Of a stretch of 64,000 bases of DNA, positions 55,598 through 63,988 are shown piece by piece. Made by a program: the position numbers and the translations under genes. The notes below the pieces were generated by a model, which was given only the letters and a program-made list of their open reading frames with translations, did no database searches and was not told the DNA's origin. The stretch's first letter is position 1. Each line of letters starts with the position of its first letter. Source of the DNA: Peptoniphilus sp. (GTDB lineage Bacteria > Bacillota > Clostridia > Tissierellales > Peptoniphilaceae); assembly GCA_029983555.1 (NCBI GenBank), contig JASBZH010000001.1, forward strand, positions 38,289-102,288. Direction: 5' to 3'.

Positions 55598-58284
55598 GTA
55601 GTCACCATTCCTCTACCTCTATTAGTATTTTGTTGTAGTTTATTTAATTCCTTTGCAATTTTTTTAATGTCAGCTTCTTCTCTAACTACAAAGGTATTTC
55701 CAGTAATTAAAACTCCGCTATTTCCATTGCCTTTTTTCTCTATAACTTCAGCTACAATTGCTTTTAAGTCGTCTAAGGCTCCCACAAACTCTGGTCTCTT
55801 TTCTCCGACACCGATAATCGATGGGCTTGAGAAAATACCACCTTTGTCGTACCAATCAACACCAAAATGTGGCACTGATGGAGGTTTTAAACTAAATTGC
55901 CCAGAGATTTTAAAGTGTGGAAGTTTAATCTTAGGGAAAGGAAGATGAACGCTTAGTATAGACTTGATTTTATTTATCGCATTGTTAACTGCATCCTTGG
56001 CTGCATTTATAGGCTTTTCTATAGCTTGTTTAACTGCGTTCCAAACTGTCGTTGTTGTAGACTTAATGCCATTCCAAACTTCAGTGACTTTATTCTTAAT
56101 TCCGTCAAATACTGATGTTGCAGTTGATTTAAGTCCATTCCAAATGCCTTCGACACTAGACTTAATTGCATTCCAAACTTCCGTTGTCTTGGATTTCACT
56201 GCGCTCCACACAGTTTCTATTGCAGTTTTAACCGCATTAAAGGCTGTAGTCGCTGCTGATTTCAGACCATTCCAAATAGCTACAACTGCTGTCTTAATTC
56301 CATTCCAGATTGTCGTTGTCGTGGTCTTAACTGCGTTCCAGACTGTATCTATAGCAGACTTGATCCCATTAAAGGCTGTGCTTGCTACTGACTTAAAGCT
56401 GTTCCAAATAGTTTGTAATGTCGTTTTAATTCCATTCCAAACAGTTGATGTAGCAGACTTTATGCCTTCCCAAACTATGGATATAGCTTGCTTGACTCCT
56501 TCAAAAGCAGTTGAGGCTACAGTCTTTAAGCCTTCCCAAATTCCAGTTAGGGTCGCCTTAATGGCTTCCCAGACAGCAGACCAAGCAGAGGATATTCCTT
56601 CCCAGATCCCTGATAAAAATTCTACGATACCGCCCCATACTTCAGAGGCTTTTTCTTTGATGGTATCCCAATTTTTGTAGAGTAGGACTCCCACAGCTAC
56701 TATTGCAGCTATAGCAGCAACTACTAAACCTGCTGGACTTGTAATAAATGCGATTGCCTTTGCGAAGAGATCTGCACCTTTTCCACCTTCACTAAAAAAG
56801 CTTATAGCCTTACCAAGTCCACCGCTTAATTTTCCAACAGCAACTAAAACTGGTCCTATAGCCGCTGCCATAAGTCCCATCTTGACTATAAATTGTTGCG
56901 TTTCCGGACTAAGATTCCCAAACCATTCAGAAAATCTTTGAAAAGTTCCAATTACATTTTCTAAAACTGGAAGTAATACAGTTTGGATTGATGACCCCAA
57001 ATCAGAACCACTTAATTTTAAATTGTTCATTGCCTGCGTTACTAAATCGATAGGATCTAACATACCTTCCCAAGTGCTGTCTACGCTTCCTGCTGCTTCT
57101 TCCATGGCATTTGCAAATTCATCAGCGTTTAGGGCTCCACTTTCTAGCACTTCAAGCATAAAAGCACCGCCCTTAGTACCAAAGGCTTCAGCTGCTATGG
57201 CTAACTTTTCTTCATGAGTCGTTGCACTAGCCATTTTTTCTTGCATCTCTTGTAAGCCTTGTGTTACTGACTTGCCTTCCTTTGCCCAGTTGGTTTGAGC
57301 CCTTGTTAAGTAAGATAGAGCTTTGTTGGAGTCAATACCTTTCTGTTCCATTCTGCCCATCATTTCTGTTGCTTGTGCAAAGTCCAACCCAAGTTGATTA
57401 ATTTGAGGACTACCTTTTATCATGATGTCAAAAAGTTTATCTGTTGAAACTCCAGTATTTTGTGCAGTCTTAGTTACAGAATCTAAAACCATGTCAAGAT
57501 CTTTAGCGGATAGACCATATTTTTCAATAGCTTGTTTGGCATTTATTGTTGATGCCGTTACATCTGCCCCGTTGATTTGAGCAAATTTAATCATCTTTTC
57601 TGAAGCTCTTTCTAGTTCTTCTCCAGTTAGACCAAATTGGGTGTTAATTTCGCCGATTGCGTTGCCAACCTCGTCAAAGCTTGCTGGCATATTTCCTGCG
57701 ACATTTCTAAAGCTTTCTTCAAGGCTCTTAGCCGCTTCGCCTGTTGCCCCAGTCTTTGAAATTACTGTGTCTAAGCCATTGTCGACTTCTTTAAAGGCTG
57801 CTATTGATAGACCGGCGACAGCAATTATAGGTGCTGTAACTCCCTTAGTCATTCCTTCGCCGACTTTTACCATCTTGTCGCCTGTAGTTTGCAACTTTTC
57901 GCCGACTTGTTGCCACTTGCTATTGGTCTTATCTAATTCCCCTTGTAAAGATTTAAGTTGATTTTCCGTCTTTAAGATCTCTCTTGTAAGTGCATCGTAT
58001 TCGTCTTGACCTATGTCGCCATTGGCAAGTGCTTGCTTAGCTTGCTCCTGTGCAGTCTTTAAGGTTTCAAGTTTCTTTTTAGTGTTCTCGACAGATTCAG
58101 CAAGGACTCTTTGTTTTTGAGCGACCAACTCCGTGTTACCAGGATTAAATTTTAAAGACTTTTCAATATCTCTAAGTTCTTTGTTTAGATCCCTAGAGTT
58201 TTTATTTACATCTTTTAAAGCCTTATCTAACTTGGTAGTATCGCCACCAATTTCAATTGTTATCCCTTTTATATTTCCTGCCAT
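55594..58284 (-). CDS. phage tail tape measure protein
   Basis: Sets tail length and helps DNA ejection. 896 residues: an N-terminal coiled coil (about 15-130), a phage-TMP core domain (about 150-440), a hydrophobic stretch (about 465-530, with AGLVVAAIAAIVAVGVLLY), then a long run of 11-residue repeats with a Trp (about 545-760), and a C-terminal region. It starts 15 nt after the tail chaperone frame, with AGGTGAGAAG. Confidence 0.95.
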   Translation of the reverse strand: MAGNIKGITIEIGGDTTKLDKALKDVNKNSRDLNKELRDIEKSLKFNPGNTELVAQKQRVLAESVENTKKKLETLKTAQEQAKQALANGDIGQDEYDALTREILKTENQLKSLQGELDKTNSKWQQVGEKLQTTGDKMVKVGEGMTKGVTAPIIAVAGLSIAAFKEVDNGLDTVISKTGATGEAAKSLEESFRNVAGNMPASFDEVGNAIGEINTQFGLTGEELERASEKMIKFAQINGADVTASTINAKQAIEKYGLSAKDLDMVLDSVTKTAQNTGVSTDKLFDIMIKGSPQINQLGLDFAQATEMMGRMEQKGIDSNKALSYLTRAQTNWAKEGKSVTQGLQEMQEKMASATTHEEKLAIAAEAFGTKGGAFMLEVLESGALNADEFANAMEEAAGSVDSTWEGMLDPIDLVTQAMNNLKLSGSDLGSSIQTVLLPVLENVIGTFQRFSEWFGNLSPETQQFIVKMGLMAAAIGPVLVAVGKLSGGLGKAISFFSEGGKGADLFAKAIAFITSPAGLVVAAIAAIVAVGVLLYKNWDTIKEKASEVWGGIVEFLSGIWEGISSAWSAVWEAIKATLTGIWEGLKTVASTAFEGVKQAISIVWEGIKSATSTVWNGIKTTLQTIWNSFKSVASTAFNGIKSAIDTVWNAVKTTTTTIWNGIKTAVVAIWNGLKSAATTAFNAVKTAIETVWSAVKSKTTEVWNAIKSSVEGIWNGLKSTATSVFDGIKNKVTEVWNGIKSTTTTVWNAVKQAIEKPINAAKDAVNNAINKIKSILSVHLPFPKIKLPHFKISGQFSLKPPSVPHFGVDWYDKGGIFSSPSIIGVGEKRPEFVGALDDLKAIVAEVIEKKGNGNSGVLITGNTFVVREEADIKKIAKELNKLQQNTNRGRGMVTT
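56020..56640 (-). repeat. 33-nt (11-residue) repeats within the tape measure gene
   Basis: About 19 consecutive 11-residue units of the form hydrophobic-Trp-Asn-Gly/Ala-Ile/Val-Lys, with no insertion or deletion. At the DNA level they give a repeated CATTCCA/CTTAAT pattern. They also create a long meaningless open frame on the other strand. Confidence 0.85.
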
Positions 58285-58298
58285 CTTCTCACCTGCCT

Positions 58299-58912
58299 TT
58301 AAAATCTATCAAAGTCTTTTTGTGATGCTATCTTCGTTTCTTTTTCTTCTGGCGACTTATTTAATTCGTTATAAGTCTTACAGTAATCTACAATTTGTCC
58401 AATTGCCATGCCGTCAAAATCTCTAAGAGTAAGTCCACGAGTGATAGCACCAGTCATAATTACTTCAATGTCTACTTGCTTGTCACTGTTGCTACTTTCG
58501 CTATCTCCTTCAATTTTTTTTTAGAAAATAAAGACTCAAAAACCATTGGAAAAACTTCTATTGCTATATCAATAATTGGAAATTCGTCAAACTCTCCAAA
58601 CCACTTTATTGGCTCAGGGATTGTATCATCTGCACACTTAGCAAGCGTCCAAAGTAAATTCATGATGTCGATTAATTCCAAGCTGTACACATTTTCCAAA
58701 AGTCCAGATAATGTCGATGGTTTTAACTCTATGTTTCCATCTTCTTTTGTACTTTCTTTAAACAAATCGTCCATACCATCTAAAAGTTCTGAAATTAAAG
58801 GCATGATAACTGTAAGTATGTCAGTATTAAAATTTGCTTTATAAACTAAAGGGAAAGAGGCACTAGCCTTAAACTGTACTTCTTTCCCGTCAATTACTAT
58901 AGTCTTTATCAT
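58299..58912 (-). CDS. tail assembly chaperone, long form by -1 frameshift (gpGT-like)
   Basis: The short frame (58912-58472, 146 residues) has an A9 run (58522-58514) read AAA AAA AAA. A -1 slip there enters a frame open to the stop at 58299, giving 204 residues. The added part contains ITRGLTLRDFDGMAIGQIVDYC and ends DFDRF. This is the layout of lambda G/GT and of most siphovirus tail chaperones: immediately upstream of the tape measure gene. Both proteins are expected to be made at a fixed ratio. Confidence 0.85.
58472..58912 (-). CDS. tail assembly chaperone, short form (gpG-like)
   Basis: 146 residues: MIKTIVIDGKEVQFKASASFPLVYKANF, typical of siphovirus tail chaperones, then an alpha-helical body with WFGEFDEFPIIDIA. 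It ends LFSKKKLKEIAKVATVTSK. It is made when ribosomes do not slip at the A9 run. It lies 2 nt after the major tail protein gene. Confidence 0.88.
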   Translation of the reverse strand: MIKTIVIDGKEVQFKASASFPLVYKANFNTDILTVIMPLISELLDGMDDLFKESTKEDGNIELKPSTLSGLLENVYSLELIDIMNLLWTLAKCADDTIPEPIKWFGEFDEFPIIDIAIEVFPMVFESLFSKKKLKEIAKVATVTSK

Positions 58913-58914
58913 AA

Positions 58915-59481
58915 TTAAACCTCTGCATTAGGTACTACTACATAAGGTTTAGCGAAAAAGTCATCATAGCCTGTAGATCCTTCAGATAATTTCGCCTTAA
59001 CAATCTTAGTGTCAGTTGCTGGGATAGCTTTTAAACTAATTTTATCTGTTGTCGGAGTTGTCTTTTCTTCTTTAGTTTGTCCTTCTACTGATGGACGAGA
59101 ACTTGTCACATGATAAAAGATGTGTCTTGTTTTATTTTTATCTCCATCAAATTCAAAAGCTAACGCATAAGGAACAGCTTTTGCGTCTGATTTTTCGACA
59201 ATTGCGCCGTTTTTATCTTTCATATTTCCTAAAATCTTGACTTCGAAATCTTCAGGGATTAAAGCAATTTCAAGATCGCCAGAGTAACCGTTGTTTGAAA
59301 ATTCAGACCAGTAGATTACATCGTCTGCGTAAAATTCGTTACTGTCGCCTTCAGCATCCAGTGACAAGTTTACTGCTCCAGGTACTTTTATAACTTCGTC
59401 AAAAACTACTCCTTCTTCCTTATCGTCTTTGATAGGGAAGACATGAACATTTTTAAGTCCAAATTTAACTTTATTTGCCAT
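58915..59481 (-). CDS. phage major tail protein (phi13-type)
   Basis: 188 residues, the tail tube subunit. The N-terminal MANKVKFGLKNVHVFPIK, GAVNLSLDAEGDSNEFYADD (about 36-55) and YSGDLEIALIPEDF (about 66-79) match the phi13 family. No C-terminal Ig-like domain is present. AAGGAGAA ribosome site. Confidence 0.92.
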   Translation of the reverse strand: MANKVKFGLKNVHVFPIKDDKEEGVVFDEVIKVPGAVNLSLDAEGDSNEFYADDVIYWSEFSNNGYSGDLEIALIPEDFEVKILGNMKDKNGAIVEKSDAKAVPYALAFEFDGDKNKTRHIFYHVTSSRPSVEGQTKEEKTTPTTDKISLKAIPATDTKIVKAKLSEGSTGYDDFFAKPYVVVPNAEV

Positions 59482-59498
59482 ATAAATTCTCCTTTAAA

Positions 59499-59807
59499 TT
59501 AAATATAGTATGGAATCAAAAAGACCTTTTCTGTGTCTATGTAGACATCTGATCCTTTTTCCCATACTATTTCTGCTTCATCTAATAATTTTTCTAACCT
59601 TTCTTCTAAGGCTACATTTTTCTCTTTTGTGTATAACTCAATATTCCAATGAGCTTCTTTACTATAGACAACATTGTCTGCCTTAAAGTTGTTGGATCCT
59701 GCTCCATAGTAAACTATAAAGGGTACTACTCCAGGCTCTGGATTTACAAAGTAGCCAACTGGTAAATTGAGAGGTCTTAAAAGTTTTACAGGATTGATTT
59801 TATCCAT
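59499..59807 (-). CDS. phage tail terminator/completion-like protein
   Basis: About 102 residues. It has PFIVYYGAGSNNFKADNVVYSKEAHWNIELYTKEKN (split over about 30-65) and LEERLEKLLDEAEIVW, which resemble small tail-completion proteins of siphoviruses. The place between the gp10-like gene and the major tail gene supports this. I use ATG 59807; a TTG two codons earlier is less likely. The start overlaps the end of the gp10-like gene. Confidence 0.75.
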   Translation of the reverse strand: MDKINPVKLLRPLNLPVGYFVNPEPGVVPFIVYYGAGSNNFKADNVVYSKEAHWNIELYTKEKNVALEERLEKLLDEAEIVWEKGSDVYIDTEKVFLIPYYI

Positions 59808-60168
59808 TCTCAATCCCCTTTCTTATTTCATCTTCAAAGCTTTTTATAGCTTTTTGTTCTACCGCTGCTATGTGAGGTTTAGCTGCAACTCTTCCACCAT
59901 TAACTTTAGCATGCCCAAATTCTAGTAAATGAGTGAGCCTATAATGTTTTTCATTGTGTATTACACTTGATTTACTTCTTGTAGCAGTTTGCCCATCTTG
60001 TTTTTTCCATCCTCCAGCATATTTTCCAGACTTCTTTGGACTTGAAGATTTTAAATCCTTTACAGTTTCGTTTGTAATTTTATCAACTGCACTATTGACC
60101 ACTTCGTTCGCCAAATCCAATTGTTCCTTCATAGCCTTTTCAATCTCATTAGCTAGATCAATTGACAT
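59800..60168 (-). CDS. HK97 gp10-like phage protein
   Basis: 122 residues of the HK97 gp10 family, which acts at the head-tail junction. Landmarks are the helical SIDLANEIEKAMKEQ start, SPKKSGKYAGGWKKQ (about 43-57), and LTHLLEFGHAKVNGGRV (about 77-93). I use ATG 60168 (AAGGAAGG upstream); a GTG six codons earlier lies in the ribosome site region. Confidence 0.9.
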   Translation of the reverse strand: MSIDLANEIEKAMKEQLDLANEVVNSAVDKITNETVKDLKSSSPKKSGKYAGGWKKQDGQTATRSKSSVIHNEKHYRLTHLLEFGHAKVNGGRVAAKPHIAAVEQKAIKSFEDEIRKGIENG

Positions 60169-60469
60169 TTGCGACCTTCCTTTCACAGACGAGTTCTAAC
60201 TTATCAAGTGTCCTCTGGTAAGTTCTTATGATGGTGTATTCTGCATCATCACAAATAACAAGATCTGCGCCCCTAAATTCTTCAGCATAGATCTCAAAGA
60301 CAAAGTTAGGTTTAAGTCCTTGGTTGGCTGCTCTATAAAACTCAGCTTGTCCTACTGACATCTTTTCAGCGTAGACTGCCCACTCCTCTATGCTATGGAT
60401 TGGATTACCCCAATCATCAGTAGCCTTACCACTGTGTTTTATAAGTTTAATTACTACTGATTTTTTCAT
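60158..60469 (-). CDS. phage head closure/head-tail joining protein (SPP1 gp16-like)
   Basis: About 103 residues with a beta-rich fold: DDWGNPIHSIEEWAVYAEKMSVGQAEFYRAANQGL (split over about 18-52) is typical of head-closure proteins. The gene lies between the connector and gp10-like genes, with overlaps on both sides. ATG 60469 gives the family-like start MKKSVVIKL; an ATG at 60487 is also possible. Confidence 0.8.
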   Translation of the reverse strand: MKKSVVIKLIKHSGKATDDWGNPIHSIEEWAVYAEKMSVGQAEFYRAANQGLKPNFVFEIYAEEFRGADLVICDDAEYTIIRTYQRTLDKLELVCERKVANVN

Positions 60470-60749
60470 GAGGCAATTCATCTCCATATTTCTGACTTAA
60501 AGCCAAGTGGATTTTTAAAGACTTATAACACTCTATGAGTCCAACTCTGTCTGGGTTTTCACTTCCAAAGTGAGCCTTTACATAAATGCCTACCGCCCTC
60601 TTTATGAGTTCGTCTTCGACTTCTCCTACTCCACTTATCTTTAAATCTAAAAGACAAGCATCGATTAAACTCTTGATTTCCTCGTCAAAAGCATCAGTCG
60701 TTGCTTGTCTCAATAAAAGCTTGCAGTATTTTAAAAGTTCAGGTGTCAT
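60447..60749 (-). CDS. phage head-tail connector protein (gp6-like)
   Basis: 100 residues, all-alpha: ATTDAFDEEIKSLIDACLLDLKISGV (split over about 15-40) and LIKRAVGIYVKAHFG (about 49-63) match the DNA-packaging/connector family. I use ATG 60749 (AAGGGTGATTAAA upstream). It overlaps the small gene upstream by a few bases. Confidence 0.85.
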   Translation of the reverse strand: MTPELLKYCKLLLRQATTDAFDEEIKSLIDACLLDLKISGVGEVEDELIKRAVGIYVKAHFGSENPDRVGLIECYKSLKIHLALSQKYGDELPHEKISSN

Positions 60750-60750
60750 T

Positions 60751-60924
60751 TTAATCACCCTTTTCTGTTTTCTTTACTTCCTTTTTCTTTGGTGTGTCGT
60801 CTACAACTACACCTGCATCAAGATACTTCTTTAAGTTCTTGTTTTTGTCGTCAATAACTTCGTGGAGATCATAAAAGACACCAGTTTCGGTGTCTTGAAA
60901 TCCACTTACTACTCTATAAGCCAT
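60751..60924 (-). CDS. small phage protein between capsid and connector genes, function unknown
   Basis: 57 residues, ATG 60924, with a good GGGAGTATAAGC ribosome site. The first part reads AYRVVSGFQDTETGVFYD, then a Lys-rich tail, PKKKEVKKTEKGD. Small proteins with a conserved N-terminal aromatic part and a basic tail are common in this place; the role is not known. It is too short for ordinary gene length cutoffs. Confidence 0.8.
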   Translation of the reverse strand: MAYRVVSGFQDTETGVFYDLHEVIDDKNKNLKKYLDAGVVVDDTPKKKEVKKTEKGD

Positions 60925-60926
60925 GC

Positions 60927-62132
60927 TTATACTCCCTTAACTAGGTAAGCAAAGGCTTTTTCGTCGATTACTCCGCCGTCGTGTACTTCGTAACCTACAA
61001 AGTCAGTTGTTCTTGCCTTTGCATGATTTTCAGTAACCAACTTCATATCTTCAGAGATATTTTCTTTATAACCTGCTGCCATATTACCGATTAAGATTTC
61101 GCCATCACCCATTGCATCCTCTTCCATTACTGGGATACCAAAGATTCTGCCTACTCCGCCTGTAGTTACATCAGGAATAAATAGAGGTCTTCCTTGTCCA
61201 TCCATAAGATTTGCTAAAGTTCCCCATACAGTCGCATTGTTAGCGTAGATCTTGGCGCCACTTACATAACCAGATTTAATCTTTGCCATAGCTGCTGTGA
61301 TGTCTTTGTAAGTTAAGCCATCAGCCTTGTAAGATACCTTTTGAGGTGTGCTTTCTTCAGCTTCGATAGCTGTTACAACACCTTGTGGATACTTAGCATC
61401 GCCTTTACCTTTTACAAAAGCTTTTGCCTTAGCAACTCCCATTCTTTCTCCAAGCTCTCTAGTGATAAATGGAATAAAATCAGAAACAGCCATAGCTTGT
61501 AACTTCCAAGTTACTGTAACAGCCTTTGATAATTCTTTGCCATTAAGAGTTAACTCTCCAAATTTATTTTCTTCATCTGCTGTTGGAGTTGCTTCATCGT
61601 AATAGTCAGCATCTCCTGCTGGAATACCAGTTCTCTTAACATATTTTACAGTTCCCTTAATTCTAGTTGGAACTACATCAGCTAGGATTGGGTGCAACTC
61701 TTTCATTGTGTCAATAATTCCACCGATAACAGTTTCAGGAATTACAATTTCTGTATTTGTTGTGTTGTGTGTGTACACATTTTCTGGGTTCATTTGATTA
61801 AATAAATTAACTTCATCTTCGTTAAGATCTCTTTGTAGTGCCACCTTGGCAAATACATCTTCGTAGTTTACAACATTGTTTTTTTCTGTTTTATCCACTG
61901 TTTTTAATCCTCCTTCTTCCACTGATAGATTTTTCATATCTATAACTTTGTCATTTTCCTTATTTAAAGCATCAAGATTTGCTTGTTCTTTAGATGTTTC
62001 TTCAAAGTCTGCGTCTAACTTTTCAATTTCTTTTCTTTTTGTTGCTGCTTCTTCAATTTTACCCTCGTTGATAAGGTTTTGCGCTTCATCAAACATAGCA
62101 GCTCTCATTTTTAAGTATTTTTCTTTGTTCAT
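60927..62132 (-). CDS. phage major capsid protein (HK97 fold)
   Basis: 401 residues. The N-terminal part (about 1-70) is a charged coiled coil, the delta/scaffold domain that the protease removes during maturation. The capsid domain follows (about 105-401), with VIPETVIGGIIDTMKELHPI, AKAFVKGKGDAKYPQGVV (about 232-249), and the C-terminal TTDFVGYEVHDGGVIDEKAF. No separate scaffold gene is present, as usual for HK97-like heads. Confidence 0.95.
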   Translation of the reverse strand: MNKEKYLKMRAAMFDEAQNLINEGKIEEAATKRKEIEKLDADFEETSKEQANLDALNKENDKVIDMKNLSVEEGGLKTVDKTEKNNVVNYEDVFAKVALQRDLNEDEVNLFNQMNPENVYTHNTTNTEIVIPETVIGGIIDTMKELHPILADVVPTRIKGTVKYVKRTGIPAGDADYYDEATPTADEENKFGELTLNGKELSKAVTVTWKLQAMAVSDFIPFITRELGERMGVAKAKAFVKGKGDAKYPQGVVTAIEAEESTPQKVSYKADGLTYKDITAAMAKIKSGYVSGAKIYANNATVWGTLANLMDGQGRPLFIPDVTTGGVGRIFGIPVMEEDAMGDGEILIGNMAAGYKENISEDMKLVTENHAKARTTDFVGYEVHDGGVIDEKAFAYLVKGV

Positions 62133-62133
62133 C

Positions 62134-62772
62134 TTACTTTTTCTCCTTTAACTTTAATAAATTTAGTTGTTCCTGTTCTTTCTCTTGCTTTAGTTTATCA
62201 ATAACAGCTTGTGGAATTAAAAAGCCACTCGCTGCTACTAACCTAAATTCATCTGCATTGTCTGACTTAGACAATATCTCGTCTATAAATCCATTTTCTA
62301 GTGCCTCTTCTGGTGTAAACCAGGTTTCATAGTCCATAAGATTTAAGATCTCTTCTCTTGTCTTTCCAGTCTTTAACATATAAGCATTTGCTATGGTGTC
62401 ATTGGATTTTTTAAGTTGCTCTGCACAGTGTTCAAAGTCTCTATAATCTCCAGAACCTGATGCACTTACATTGTGTATCATCATTTGAGCAGTTGGACTC
62501 ATAACAACTTTAGTACCTGCCATCGCTATAACTGATGCAGCACTTGCAGCTCTACCAGTTATTGTTATGTTGACATTGCCTTTATGCTGCATAAGTGCTG
62601 TGTAAATTTCAGAAGCTGGATAGATGTATCCACCTGGTGAGTTGATTTCTATGTCTACATCTTGTCCGTCTACAAGCTCTAAGTCTCTAGGACAAAAGGC
62701 TTCCATTTCACACCAGTCATAGATCCACTTATCATCATTGCCGACAATAGTTCCATTAATCTTTATTGGCAT
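62134..62772 (-). CDS. phage head maturation protease (ClpP type)
   Basis: 212 residues of the ClpP/S14 family. INSPGGYIYPASEIYTALMQH (split over about 48-69) precedes the catalytic Ser in ITGRAASAASVIAMAG (about 75-90); the catalytic His is in AQMMIHNVS (about 99-107). It removes the capsid delta domain. I use ATG 62772 (GGAGGTGAAGAAG upstream); a longer GTG frame to 62790 overlaps the portal gene. Confidence 0.94.
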   Translation of the reverse strand: MPIKINGTIVGNDDKWIYDWCEMEAFCPRDLELVDGQDVDIEINSPGGYIYPASEIYTALMQHKGNVNITITGRAASAASVIAMAGTKVVMSPTAQMMIHNVSASGSGDYRDFEHCAEQLKKSNDTIANAYMLKTGKTREEILNLMDYETWFTPEEALENGFIDEILSKSDNADEFRLVAASGFLIPQAVIDKLKQEKEQEQLNLLKLKEKK

Positions 62773-63940
62773 CTTCTTCACCTCCTCCACTATCTATTTC
62801 TTGTGTATCAAGTCGTCTAATATAGCTTTGTCCCAGTCCGTCTGGTATTGGTGCCATATTAAGGATTTCTCTTACTTCGTCAGGGTTCATTATTCCTCTG
62901 TCCACAAATTGGACTAGATTTAATTTAGTTTGCATAGATGCAAAGTTTAGGTTGGACGATTCAAAAATAATTTTATTTCCAAATCCTCTTTCTCTACGTG
63001 TAAATAGCTTTCTTGTAAACTCGTTAGACATCTGCACTAGCACTGGTTCAATCTCTGCCTCATAATATGAGATCCATTGGTCTTCGTTGTAGCTACTTTG
63101 TACAATGCTTTCGTTTGTATTAAAAAAACTGTAGATTCTATCCACAGTTCCCTTGGTTTGCATTGGATTCGGCACATAATTTTTAGGATCTACTTGTTGA
63201 GCGTCAAACTTTAAGTCTGTCGCAGCTGCTCCAGCAGAATCTGAATCTACGCTTAAAAAGCTTTGGACAAATTCCTTGGTTTGTCTCTTTATGTCTTCTT
63301 CTCTAAGCACATTATTAAATTTTAAAAGCCACATAATCGTATTGCTATTCTTAATTGCCTTAACTATTCCTTGATCTGTGGTGTTTACAATCTCCATAAG
63401 TTGAGTCAAAGCCTTGGCTGGACTCTCCCCGAAGATGTCGTTGTTGTTAAAGTCTCTGCGAAGATGTATGACATCAGAGTATCTAAAAGTGTAATACTTA
63501 CTTTTAATTAAAAATCTTAAAAAGATTTCGCCTTGATTATTTTCTAAAGCTTCAACACTGCTAGAGTTTATTGGATATATTGCTTTAGCAAGTCCATTAC
63601 TATCTCTTTCTATGAGTGCAAAAGCATTGTTGTTAAGTGCTAGTTGATTTGCCAGCTTTTCTTGCAGCATCTGTCCAGACATATAAGGATTAGGCTCTTC
63701 TAATAAAAATCTTATATAAACTTCAGGGTTTACCTGCGTTGTGACCTCGTCTTTTCTTATGTGCTTAGCCACAGCCTTTCCTATAGCTTGTGTCTTTGGT
63801 CTTATGCAAGACCTCACTATGTCAGATGCGTAGAGATTGCCATTGTAAGAGTAAAAACCTTCGCCTCTTTCAGTTATCATCTTGTAGCCAGAGACTTTTA
63901 CAGTCTCATCTTTATTTTTTAAAAAATCAAAAACTCCCAT
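62756..63940 (-). CDS. phage portal protein (HK97 type)
   Basis: Forms the ring through which DNA enters the head. 394 residues. Landmarks are GEGFYSYNGNLYASDIVRSCIRPKTQAIG (split over about 26-54), LLEEPNPYMSGQMLQEKLANQL (about 77-98), and the C-terminal FVDRGIMNPDEVREILNM. Its end overlaps the protease gene. The ATG has GAGGAGGTGAAGG; the preceding gene (expected terminase) is outside the window. Confidence 0.95.
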   Translation of the reverse strand: MGVFDFLKNKDETVKVSGYKMITERGEGFYSYNGNLYASDIVRSCIRPKTQAIGKAVAKHIRKDEVTTQVNPEVYIRFLLEEPNPYMSGQMLQEKLANQLALNNNAFALIERDSNGLAKAIYPINSSSVEALENNQGEIFLRFLIKSKYYTFRYSDVIHLRRDFNNNDIFGESPAKALTQLMEIVNTTDQGIVKAIKNSNTIMWLLKFNNVLREEDIKRQTKEFVQSFLSVDSDSAGAAATDLKFDAQQVDPKNYVPNPMQTKGTVDRIYSFFNTNESIVQSSYNEDQWISYYEAEIEPVLVQMSNEFTRKLFTRRERGFGNKIIFESSNLNFASMQTKLNLVQFVDRGIMNPDEVREILNMAPIPDGLGQSYIRRLDTQEIDSGGGEEDANKD

Positions 63941-63968
63941 TTTCCTTCACCTCCTCGTATAATAATGT

Positions 63969-63988
63969 TGTAGTTTAAAAAAACTACA
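63969..63988. other. small hairpin upstream of the portal gene
   Basis: TGTAGTTT and AAACTACA are perfect inverted repeats around AAAA. On the plus strand it is followed by TTTTC, on the minus strand it lies about 15 nt before the portal ribosome site. It may be a weak processing or attenuation site between the preceding gene and portal. Confidence 0.45.

Noticed and set aside
56020..56640. Regular 33-nt periodicity resembling a CRISPR array
   Set aside because: The units are contiguous, vary by codon, and encode 11-residue repeats in the tape measure protein; there are no unique spacers and no cas genes.
55964..56680. 238-codon plus-strand open frame
   Set aside because: It is the mirror image of the 33-nt repeats of the tape measure gene. 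The low-complexity repeat keeps the opposite strand open; there is no ribosome site and no protein-like composition.
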